From Hepatocystis sp. ex Piliocolobus tephrosceles (lineage: Eukaryota; Apicomplexa; Aconoidasida; Haemosporida; Plasmodiidae): a stretch of DNA of 10,951 nucleotides. Below the pieces are notes generated by a model that worked only from the letters and a program-made list of their open reading frames with translations, was not told the DNA's origin and did no database searches. The stretch spans positions 5,029-15,979 of the forward strand of contig CABPSV020000446.1 in NCBI GenBank assembly GCA_902459845.2, in the 5' to 3' direction. A program made the position numbers and the translations under genes. Positions 1 to 8,367 of the stretch are shown piece after piece. Position 1 is the first letter of the stretch. Each line of letters opens with the position of its first letter.

Positions 1-496
1 CCTGTATGTTTATATGCCTGTATGTTTATATGCCTGTATGTTTATATGCCTGTATGTTTATATGCCTGTATGTTTATATGCCTGTATGTTTATATGCCTG
101 TATGTTTATATGCCTGTATGTTTATATGCCTGTATGTTTATATGCCTGTATGTTTATATGCCTGTATGTTTATGCACCTGTATGTTTATGCACCTGTATG
201 TTTATGTGCCTGTATGTTTATGTGCCTGTATGTTTATGTGCCTGTATGTTTATGTGCCTGTATGTTTATGTGCCTGTATGTTTATGTGCTTGTATGTTTA
301 TGTGCCTGTATGTTTATGTGCCTGTATGTTTATGTGCCTGTATGTTTATGCACCTGTATGTTTATGTGCCTGTATGTTTATGTACATGTATGTTTATGTG
401 CCTGTATGTTTATGTGCCTGTATGTTTATGTGCCTGTATGTTTATGTGCCTGTATGTTTATTTACCTGTATGCTAATATGTTTGTATGTAAATATA
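1..496. repeat. 16-bp minisatellite, about 31 units
   Basis: Units of CCTGTATGTTTATATG run from the window edge in an exact 16-base register to 480, giving 30 copies with no insertion or deletion; a degraded 31st copy follows (481-496). Each unit is itself two related 8-mers, CCTGTATG and TTTATATG, so it looks like a dimerised YYTRTATG. Variants come in blocks: units 1-10 end in ATATG, units 11, 12 and 22 end in ATGCA, and most of units 13-28 end in ATGTG. The last copies decay. Because 16 is not a multiple of 3, all three forward frames stay open and give the same Cys/Tyr/Leu-rich peptide, as expected of a stop-free repeat rather than a gene. The array probably continues left of the window. 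It is not the Plasmodium telomere heptamer. Confidence 0.95.
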
Positions 497-513
497 CATA
501 CGATCAGGCAAAC

Positions 514-660
514 AATTAAAAAAACAAACAATAAAAAAACAATAAAAAAACAAACAATAAAAAAACAAACAATAAAAAAACAAACAATAAAAAAACAAAC
601 AATAAAAAAACAAACAATAAAAAAACAAACAATAAAAAAACAAACAATAAAAAAACAAAC
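514..660. repeat. 15-bp A-rich tandem repeat
   Basis: The unit AATAAAAAAACAAAC occurs eight times in perfect register at 541-660. It is preceded by one copy with an extra T-for-A pattern (from 514) and a shortened copy (530-540). After 660 the pattern decays into A-rich sequence with scattered AATAATAAAA and AAATAAAAAATAAA. A period of 15 keeps frames open, producing Lys/Gln/Thr repeats forward and Phe/Val/Cys repeats in reverse; neither is a credible protein. Confidence 0.92.
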
Positions 661-1197
661 AACAAAAAAAAAATAATAAAAACACAAATTATAAAAAAAC
701 AAATAAAAAATAAAAATATATATAAAAAAGTAAAAAAAAATAAGTAGAATATAAGCATAAGTTTTTTTCTGCTTTTTGTTTCAGTTTGTCGAAAAACTGA
801 AATTGCTATGAATTTCTGTTTTATTTTATTCTGCTTTATTCTGCTTTATTCTGCTTTTTTTTTTTTTTTTTTTTTTTTTGTCTATGCTTATAAATAGCAC
901 TTTACAATAAAGCTATTAATAAAAATAAAAACAAAGTTAATATTTGTATACACATATTCACATACAGATGCATAACGCGTGTTACAAATTGTTATGAAAC
1001 TGAAAGGTTTAAGTATATAAAAAAAAAAAAAAAAAAAAAAAAACTATGAAGCTCAAAATAGTTAATGCGTTCTTTTTTATAATTTTTTTTATATAATTTT
1101 TTTTATATAATTTTTTTTTTTTTTTACTTAGGCAATATTCGTTTGCATTTTCTCTTGCAAATTCCCTCGTCTTTATAATCCCGAACCTCCACCAGTT
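661..1197. other. Non-coding 3' flank of the RNA polymerase I subunit gene
   Basis: No coding sequence is seen. This stretch lies downstream of the RPA2 stop codon (1200-1198, minus strand), so part of it is presumably the 3' UTR. It contains the tail of the 15-bp array, nested inverted repeats (750-892), a triple TTCTGCTTTA-type repeat (about 825-855), T25 at 855-879, A25 at 1019-1043 and an imperfect ATATAATTTTTTTT repeat (about 1079-1125). I cannot place a polyadenylation site. Confidence 0.7.
750..892. repeat. Nested inverted repeats
   Basis: The outer arms are TATAAGCATA at 750-759 and its exact reverse complement TATGCTTATA at 883-892. Inside lies a perfect 9-bp stem, TTTCAGTTT (779-787) pairing with AAACTGAAA (794-802), around a 6-base loop. 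Three direct copies of CTGCTTTATT or a close form (831-860) and a T25 run (855-879) fill the rest. The structure sits 300-450 bases past the RPA2 stop codon, so it could be in that gene's 3' UTR. No known element family is recognised. Confidence 0.6.
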
Positions 1198-4100
1198 TTA
1201 ACCATCTTTATTTATGTTAAACATATTTTCAACACTTTTCATATTCAGCCTGATAGTAATGTTCAAACAAATTAACTCGTTTAACATGTATCGAATAACA
1301 TATGGGATAAGAATAATTTTGCAAGATACATTACATGATTTGCATATAGCCATTTTTTTGTGCCCTCCTATTGTTCTTCCCTTAATTATTTTACCATTAC
1401 AATTATATTGCATAATAGGTGATAAAATTAGTCCACAATTAGGACAAACAAAACATTCATGGCCATCTGAATTTAACAAAAATCTTTCATTTATTATAAA
1501 ACTACATCCGTGTGATATTAAACCATCTCTTTCCATTTCTCCAACTCTTATACCACCTTGTCTCTTTTTACCTTTTAAAGGTTGATGTGTTAATTTACAT
1601 ACTGGTCCCGTTCTTCTTACTTGAGCTTTATCAAAAGCCATATGTCTTAATCTTTGATAATAAATAACACCCAAAAATATATGTGCTTGTAATGGTACAC
1701 CATATATACCACTATATAACAACTCAGTTCCATAATAATCATATCCTTTATTTAATAACAGTTTTGCAAAGTAATCAATTTTTTGATCATGTATGTTTTT
1801 TATTTTATTTGGATTCCCATTTTGGAAGTTTGTTTTGTTGTTACTACAATCGTTAGCAGTAGTAGCAGTAGTAGTATTATTATCTTTTTTTATATACTCA
1901 CTTAGGTCATTAAATGTTTGTCTTTTTTTACTCGTTTTCTTTTTTGATCCTGTAATATTTGACTCTGATTCTTTTTGTTGTGTATCCATATAACCTTTAA
2001 TGCCACAATTATCTATCCACTTGTTATTAAAACTTTTTTGTTTTTTATATTTCCTAAAGGGTGTAGCATCTATTCGTTTTCCATAAATAGAAGAAGCTTT
2101 ACCACACATACTTTCAATAAGCATACCGATTGTCATACGTGATGGTATACCATGAGGATTAAAAATAATATCAGGAACTATTCCACTTTCTGAAAATGGC
2201 ATGTCTTCTTGATTAAATAATCTAGAAACAACACCTTTTTGTCCATGTCGAGATGCAAACTTATCACCAATTTGAGGTGGTCTTGTTAATCTCAATCGAA
2301 TAACAGCTACATTATTTTTCGGATTCTGATAATTACTAACAAAATCAACAAAATGTTCACCTGGTTGTTTAAAATATTCATAAACTGTTAAATCATTAGA
2401 TTTATTAATATATGAATAAAGAATATCACCTTTTGTTATCTTTTGTTGAATTGAACATAATCCATCTCTATTTACTTTTGGTTTTTCAACTTCTCTCTGT
2501 ATATTTAATGTATTAGTAACAATACTACCACTAGTAGTTGCAGTAGCAGTAGCAGTCGATGTATTACTACTACTACGACTATCAATTACTTTATTAACTC
2601 CATTTAATTTTGTACTATTATTATCTACATTACTACTATTGTTACTTAATAAATGACTTTGACTCTTATGAATCATGTTATTACCAAATACACAAGTCCG
2701 TGTTCTTGATACTTCATTTAAATCTACAACTTCTGTTTTATATATATGTGTTCTAAACATCCCTCTATCTGCACTTGCTCTATTTATAATTAATGCATCC
2801 TCCATGTCATATCCTGTATACGATAAAATTGCTACAACTGCATTCGTACCAGTAGGATAATTATCTGCTCCATACAATTCATAATCTCTTGTAACTACTA
2901 AAGGTAATTGTGGTGTTATTAGTCTATATATCTTATTAGTAAATGTATATAACATATTCATATTCTGTATACCCATTGTTTGTTTCGACATTTGGCATTG
3001 ATAAATGTTACGAGGACTTTGATTATGATCAGAAAAAGGTGTTAACGATGCTAAAAATGATAAAAATGAAGTTTCTTTCAATTCCATATATTCAAATTTT
3101 TGTGGTATTTGTTCATAAATGTCTATATTTTCATAATTGCTTGTATCTCTTTTTGTTAATGTGTTATAATTTCTTTCAGGACTACAACTACGACTACTAC
3201 ATTCGGTACTTGTTTCAGAATTCGAATCAGAACTACTAACATAATTATCACTACATAAGTCATCATAACTTTCATTCATTTTATCCATTTTATCCATTTT
3301 ATCCATTTTATCCATTTTATCCATTTTATCCACCTTATGTAATTCATTACCACTGTCACTATCTTGTATTATCATTTCAGAAATTTCAGATTTATTTTCC
3401 AATGTACTCGTTTGATTCACATATTTTAACACTTTTTTATTAACACCGGTTATTTTTTGTTTCTTCTCACCATCAGTTAATATAGTATTTTTTTTATTTT
3501 TATTATTATAAAAAATATATTGTTCTTTTATAGTCCATCTCTTTTCGTTTCTTTTTCCCCAAGTGGCCAAGTTTTGTTTTTTTTTTAAAATTTGCCTACA
3601 TAATTTGTTTCTTTGTATATCTTCATAATTTATAGCAATAGAAGTATATGGTTGATAAGCAGGGGAAATAAATTCAATGCATTTCATTTTTAAATTAAAA
3701 ACTGGTCGTATAAATCTACCAGTACACGTATTAATAATAATACCATCTAAATGTAATGGTTCATTTAAGTATGTGTTTATTTCATAATACGATTTCAAAT
3801 TATACATATTATGATTCTTTGCATATTTTAATTTATATACAACTCTTTTAAAATCGTTCGTACTAATATATGTTATAGGAACTGAATCAACTACAATAGG
3901 TATTGTTTGATCTTCATATACAGTGTGTATTCCACTAGTTTCATCTAAATTTACATGCACTCCTATATTTTTTAAAAATATTTTGATATTCATTTTTTTT
4001 GATTCATTCGTAGCTGCATTATGAATATAACAAAATTGTGCCATATGATTTAATAAACCACAAGGAGCACCATCAGGTGTATGTACAGGACATATAAATC

Positions 4101-4484
4101 CCCAGGATTCACCTAATAATTTTCTAGGTCCAACCTGTTTAATATCTTGAAAAAAAGTTCCTCTATGAATAGCTCGGAAATTAGTTAATAATTTAAGATT
4201 GTTAATTTCGTCGGCTGATGTTACCCATCCTGTTTTTTGTTTATAACATATTTGATCTGAATTCAAACAACCTGTCTTAAAAAAATATTTAACAGAAAAA
4301 CCTACATTTGTAAATGAGTTTAAACTACGTATAAATAGTATGTTATTTTCAAATAGTTCTTTCATAAATGTTTCAACTGATTTGAATAATTTCTCTTTTT
4401 CTTTGTAAAAAAATTCTTTCAATTTTTTGGTGCTCTTCAGTTTGGAACATATATTGGATTCGTCTGTGGGGAGAAAAAGCAAAA

Positions 4485-4537
<53 letters not shown>

Positions 4538-4909
4538 AATAAAGTAAATAAAGTAAATAAAGTAAATAAAGTAAATAAAGTAAATAAAGTAAATAAAGTA
4601 AATAAAGTAAATAAAGTAAATAAAGTAAATAAAGTAAATAAAGTAAATAAAGTAAATAAAGTAAATAAAGTAAATAAAGTAAATAAAGTAAATAAAGTAA
4701 ATAAAGTAAATAAAGTAAAAAAAGTAAATAAAGTAAATAAAGTAAATAAAGTAAATAAAGTAAATAAAGTAAATAAAGTAAATAAAGTAAAAAAAGCAAA
4801 TAAACAAAAATAAAGCAATTAAACTAAATGGACATATGCATGATATAGGAGCGGTATAAAACGATATAGCATGTAAAATAACATGTTATAATATATAATA
4901 ACGTGTGAG

Positions 4910-4960
<51 letters not shown>

Positions 4961-6561
4961 CAACACACACATGCATTCAACTTGAGTTGATTTGGGATAA
5001 ACTTACTTGACTCGTCCGATTCCTCGTCTTCACTAGATATCCCCTTTTCAGATCCTAAACATAATACTTTTAAGCCTTGTGGATCTAATTCTTGAGAAAT
5101 AAGTTCATTATATCTTAATGAGATTTGTTTAAAAATCGATTTATAACTTTCAAATTTTTTTTGTATTAAAGCCTGATAGGTTTTATTGTATGTATAAAGT
5201 GTATAATTTAAACTAGATATAATTTTTTCTTTTATTAAATTTGATAATAAATTAGAACAAGTTGTCACAGCATGATTTTCAATAGAATCCAAATTTATTT
5301 TCGAAATTAATTTAAATTTACAGAGTATTAATTTTTTAAACATTAAACATATAGTTTCAAATTTTTCTGTGTCGTTTTTTATATGTGGAAGTACATAATA
5401 TTTTAATATATACCTTCCTGTTTTTTCCCTACTTTCTTCATAACCTTTCAATAAAGATTTATATAAAGTTGCTTGTTTACTTAAATATTTGAAATTATAT
5501 TTTATAAATATTTCATCCTCATTAATACTTTTTTCTTTTAAAAAAATGGTATTTACATATTGTTCTATATATGCAATTACATTTTTATTTTTTATACCTA
5601 ATTTAATTTTATTAAAAATATAACTTTTTTTTTTTACTGGACTTAGACATAGTAGTAAGACATGTAAAGGAACTCTCATTGTAGATGTTATAAATTTTGC
5701 ATTTAAATAATAATTTTCTTGATTTATACATTGTAATGAGTTTATAACAACACTATTGTCGTTTAATAAACAATAAATTATTATTCTGTTTTCATTAGCT
5801 ATATGGAATGTATTATATTTAGAATTTATAACAAATCGTATGACTGATAAACGCCCTGAAATTATAAAAAAACCACCTAATAAATTTTCATCTTCTCCTT
5901 TTGCAATTAATTCTTTTTTATTCAACTTTGATAAATTACATAAATCAGACATAACCATAATAGGCATATATCCACAACTAACAGTTGAAGTAACAATTTC
6001 GTTTTTATATTCTTTATTGATTTTTATTAATATTTCACCTTCATATGTTTGTGCAGACGCTTTACATAAATATGGGTAATTTAATCGATTACTCCTTTTA
6101 GTACTACTATCATCTTCTATCATCGGTCTTTTTATCTCTATATCACTTATATAAATATTAACACATTCAGATAACTTATTATCAAAATTTAAAATAGTAT
6201 ATTGACTAGCCATTGGTGTTATTTTTACTACTGGGATATTTTCAGGCATATTTTTCAAATATACATTCACTAAAGAATTAAAAGCATCAATATGAGATTG
6301 TACCAAAAATTTCGTAAAAATATTGTAACTTCCATTTATTAGGTTATTCACTTTTAGTTTTTTATATGGATATAAACATTCAATAATTTTCAAATGTAAC
6401 TTTATCTCATCTTCAGTAATATTTAAATTTATATTTTTCAAACTTTGTTTATCTTTGTCCGTTGTACATTTTTTTTTTATTTTACCCGAGTCGATTGTCT
6501 CTTGTACCATCTGTTCACCCTTTCTTGCGCGTTTTTGTACATTTTTTTCAGAGTTCATCAT
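1198..6561 (-). CDS. RPA2: DNA-directed RNA polymerase I second-largest subunit (RPA2/RPA135), two exons
   Basis: This is the beta-like catalytic subunit of nucleolar RNA polymerase I, which transcribes pre-rRNA. The coding sequence joins 6561-5007 to 4463-1198 (minus strand): 1,606 codons plus TAA. Exon 1 (residues 1-518) has the protrusion and lobe regions, including SHIDAFNSLV (89-98) and LLGGFFIISG (227-236). Exon 2 carries HRGTFF followed by RKLLGESWGF and CPVHTPDGAPCG (643-654), SPRNIYQCQMSKQ (1001-1013), GYDMEDALIIN (1069-1079, with Glu1073/Asp1074 at the metal-B position), GDKFASRHGQKG (1251-1262), PHGIPSRMTIG (1288-1298) and KGKKRQGGIRVGEMERD (1482-1498). A C-terminal zinc ribbon has Cys1525, 1528, 1559 and 1562. 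The HRGTFF...RKLLGESWGF block and the IPYVIRYMLNEL tail match yeast Rpa135 better than Rpb2, so I assign polymerase I. The protein is about 400 residues longer than yeast Rpa135 because of low-complexity inserts near 812-975, 1111-1180 and 1327-1412. The start is fixed by an in-frame stop at 6573-6571; a second Met follows at codon 2. Confidence 0.96.
3277..3330 (-). repeat. In-frame 9-bp coding repeat (Asp-Lys-Met, six copies)
   Basis: Six tandem GATAAAATG units on the minus strand encode six Asp-Lys-Met triplets at residues 897-914 of RPA2. They lie within the largest insert of the protein, followed by an acidic, Ser-rich stretch that ends near SSRSCSPER. All six units are identical at DNA level, which points to recent expansion by slippage. 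Confidence 0.9.
4488..4535. repeat. A48 homopolymer inside the intron
   Basis: This is an uninterrupted run of 48 A on the plus strand. As T48 on the transcribed strand it forms most of the pyrimidine tract in front of the 3' splice site, followed by TTTGCTTTTTGCTTTTT and CTCCCCACAG. Confidence 0.93.
4536..4796. repeat. 9-bp tandem array TAAATAAAG, 29 copies, within the RPA2 intron
   Basis: Twenty-nine copies run in unbroken register. Only copies 21 (4716-4724) and 29 (4788-4796) differ, and both carry the same change, TAAAAAAAG. A degraded copy (CAAATAAAC) follows. On the transcribed strand the unit reads CTTTATTTA. It contains TTTAC and TTTAT, both fitting a yUnAy branch-point pattern, and no AG. 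Long open frames across the array on both strands are a by-product of the 9-base period. Confidence 0.95.
4910..4957. repeat. Second A48 homopolymer in the RPA2 intron
   Basis: This is another uninterrupted run of 48 A, the same length and orientation as the run at 4488-4535. It lies about 49 bases inside the intron from the 5' splice site on the transcribed strand. Confidence 0.93.
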
Positions 6562-6606
6562 CGATTTATATTATTTTCGTTCTTTTAGTTCGTTTCGTTC
6601 TTTTTT

Positions 6607-6612
6607 TTACAT
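6607..6612 (-). promoter_or_regulatory. Start-stop uORF (ATG TAA) upstream of RPA2
   Basis: On the minus strand an ATG at 6612-6610 is followed directly by TAA at 6609-6607, 45 bases before the main ATG (6561). Minimal start-stop elements hold initiating ribosomes and lower downstream translation in other eukaryotes. Whether this one acts depends on the transcription start lying further upstream, which the sequence does not show. Confidence 0.35.
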
Positions 6613-6723
6613 GTACGTTGGTTTAAAATAAAATTTAATCTGTCTGATTTGTATATATAAAAATGAGAAAATTTTTTTTATCTGTTACATATATTTGATT
6701 GTTATATAAATTATAATTATATA

Positions 6724-6755
<32 letters not shown>

Positions 6756-6770
6756 GCAGGATTTTTTAAA

Positions 6771-6872
6771 ATGCGTTTCCTGTTGTTACCATTACTACGA
6801 ATTTGTATTTCCGTTACTATCGTTACTATAATGACATATATTACCAACTATATAAATAAACGCTTTCCGTAG
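6771..6872 (+). CDS. Possible 33-codon micro-ORF, hydrophobic peptide
   Basis: An ATG preceded by TTTAAA opens a 33-codon frame ending in TAG at 6870-6872. The peptide begins MRFLLLPLLR, continues with an Ile/Val/Thr-rich hydrophobic stretch to about residue 20, and ends KRFP. It could be a short membrane or signal-like segment. Twelve bases upstream, a T28 run ends in GCAGG, which looks like a Plasmodium 3' splice site, so this might be a terminal exon or a spliced leader. Base composition is less A+T-rich than the flanks, up to the GC-rich patch at 6859-6884. I recognise no homologue. A chance ORF is the simpler explanation. Confidence 0.15.
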   Translation: MRFLLLPLLRICISVTIVTIMTYITNYINKRFP

Positions 6873-7056
6873 CGGCAAACTGCTTTTAAAAGATAAAATT
6901 CATAAAATGAGGTTAAATTGAATTTTTTTTTTTTTTTGTTGTTAAGCAGCTATAAATACATAGAAAATTACGTTTATTTTATTATTATTATTTTAACTCA
7001 GTTTTTTTCCTAATTATAATATTAATTACATTGTATTAAAAAACAAAAAGGGCTTA

Positions 7057-7118
7057 CCAAATTTTGTTGGCAAAATAAATATATATAAACACGACAGCCT
7101 ATACAACAAATTGTTTGG
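7057..7118. other. Interrupted inverted repeat, possible stem-loop
   Basis: CCAAA (7057-7061) can pair with TTTGG (7114-7118), and TTTGTTG (7063-7069) with CAACAAA (7104-7110). This gives 12 base pairs with a 1/3-base internal loop and a terminal loop of about 34 bases. The surrounding patch (7050-7175) has more G and C than its flanks. No snoRNA box pair, tRNA feature or other RNA family signature is seen. Confidence 0.3.
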
Positions 7119-7173
7119 CGTTTTACATGGTTAACAGTATATATAAAATTGTACAGACAACTGATATGTAGAG

Positions 7174-7175
<2 letters not shown>

Positions 7176-7224
<49 letters not shown>

Positions 7225-7255
7225 GATGGAAAGAAAAAACTGATGCAAAGAAAAT
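7176..7255. repeat. A47 run followed by a short direct repeat
   Basis: A run of 47 A (7176-7222) is followed by two near-identical 17-base copies of AACTGATGGAAAGAAAA (about 7221-7254); the second copy has C for G at the eighth base of the shared motif. Confidence 0.85.
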
Positions 7256-8029
7256 ATTTAATGTTTCCTAATTAAAAAAAACATGTAAAGAATAAAAAAA
7301 AAAAAAAGGTCATTAAAGCGTAAAAAGTTGTCATAAAATATGTATGTACTTATGTATGCTTTTTTTTTTTTGATTACATATATATATATATATATATTTG
7401 TTCATGTCAATATATTTATTTATGTTTACTCATTAGTATGTTTACTTTTTTATTTACTCACAGAGTGATCTCACGCTTATTGCTTTCAAACTCGAAAAAT
7501 GTCAAAAAAAAAAAAATATGCAAGTATATATATATATATATATATACATATTTAAATGTTCTACATAATACAAAATAACTCTACTTTTTTTTTTGTGCAT
7601 TTCGATATGGTAAACTATTTTTTTTTTTTTTTTTTTCAATACTTGTTTTAATTTTTTTTAACGCTTGTTAATTTATTTTTTGTTTTTTTTTTTTTGTTCT
7701 TACTTAAAATATGTTATAAATACATATTTATATATAAATATGTATGAATTTACATGTTTCTGATGGTAGAGTTATTTAAAATATATGTGAATTATAACAA
7801 ATTTTATATACAATAATATACATATACGAAAAATATGTTTATATGTATCATAGTATATACATATTCGAACTAGTATGAATATATACATTATGTTTATACA
7901 AAATAGTATATACAAATATATACGATTCACCCGTCACAGATAAACTTCAGATGTTTTTCCCTTTTTAAATTTTAAGAATATATACATATATATATACACA
8001 CTTTCTCAGTGAATACGTATATATGTCAT

Positions 8030-8161
8030 ATCTATTTTCGTTTTATGTTCGTTTTATGTTCGTTTTATGTTCGTTTTATGTTCGTTTTATTTTTGTTTTA
8101 TTTTTGTTTTATTTTCGTTTCATTTTTGTTTTATTTTTGTTTTATTTTCGTTTCATTCTCG
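8030..8161. repeat. 11-bp T-rich tandem repeat
   Basis: Eleven units in exact register span 8041-8161. Four are TTTTATGTTCG, then come TTTTATTTTTG, TTTTATTTTCG and TTTCATTTTTG forms, ending in TTTCATTCTCG; a degraded unit precedes them (8030-8040). The open frames across it encode Phe/Leu/Val repeats and reflect the period, not a gene. Confidence 0.92.
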
Positions 8162-8367
8162 TTTCATTTTTATTATTTTTTTTTTTTTATACGCAATTAC
8201 AATTCCTCTGGATACATATATGTATATATATATATATATATAAAACATTGCTTTTTTTTATCTTTTTTTTTTAATAATTATGATTTTTTTTTTTTTCCCC
8301 ATTTGTGCTAAATTATCTTATATTTTACTTGTATATAGAATAAATTTGTAAACTTTTTTTTTTTTTT

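Larger units (their letters stand above)
4464..5006 (-). other. Intron of RPA2 (543 bp, phase 1)
   Basis: On the minus strand the donor is TCAA|GTAAGT (G at 5006) and the acceptor is CTCCCCACAG|ACGAATCC (G at 4464). Removing these bases joins codon halves A and AC into Asn519 and continues the frame, giving ...ESDES-N-ESNICSK. Without splicing, the upstream frame reaches a stop at 4960 and the downstream frame starts inside simple repeats. Almost all of the intron is repetitive: A48, a 9-bp array and a second A48 on the plus strand. The short unique parts are at about 4805-4909 and 4958-5000. There is no AG on the minus strand between 4824 and the acceptor. Confidence 0.93.

Noticed and set aside
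487..494. TGTAAATA, matching a Puf-binding element
   Set aside because: It lies on the plus strand, whereas the nearby RPA2 transcript comes from the minus strand, and such an 8-mer is expected by chance in this base composition.
1..496. Telomere or subtelomere repeat
   Set aside because: The unit does not resemble the GGGTTYA heptamer or known subtelomeric blocks, and the neighbours are housekeeping genes of the chromosome core.
6..676. Long forward open frames with Cys/Tyr/Leu-rich repeats
   Set aside because: All three frames are open only because the 16-bp unit lacks stop codons in every register. There is no non-repetitive protein sequence, and the 15-bp array simply extends one frame.
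442..758. Reverse-strand open frames of Phe/Cys/Val repeats
   Set aside because: They are translations of the 15-bp A-rich array, with no domain or unique sequence.
1214..3239. Forward-strand frames of 60-125 codons within RPA2
   Set aside because: They are antisense shadows of a strongly conserved polymerase coding region and have no recognisable protein features.
4427..4813. Forward frame of Asn-Lys-Val repeats
   Set aside because: It is antisense to the intron and the exon 2 edge, and is a product of the TAAATAAAG array.
4464..4818. N-terminal Phe-Thr-Leu repeat extension of the RPA2 C-terminal frame, starting at Met 4818
   Set aside because: This is intron sequence read in frame by chance of the 9-bp period. 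The CACAG acceptor at 4464 and the phase-matched GTAAGT donor at 5006 show that it is removed.
4464..5006. RPA2 as two separate genes or a frameshifted pseudogene
   Set aside because: Consensus splice sites restore one frame, and the two parts supply complementary N- and C-terminal halves of one Pol I subunit without missing blocks.
6635..6847. 70-codon reverse frame upstream of RPA2
   Set aside because: It is built largely on the poly(T)/poly(A) run and AT repeats (poly-Lys, Tyr/Asn), and has no conserved sequence.
7221..7254. Box C/D snoRNA suggested by two CTGATG motifs
   Set aside because: The motifs belong to a short direct repeat, there is no paired D box at a proper distance, and no terminal stem is seen.
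8009..8311. Phe/Val/Leu-rich forward frames
   Set aside because: Two frames are open across the 11-bp array and T runs; the pattern is repeat-driven.
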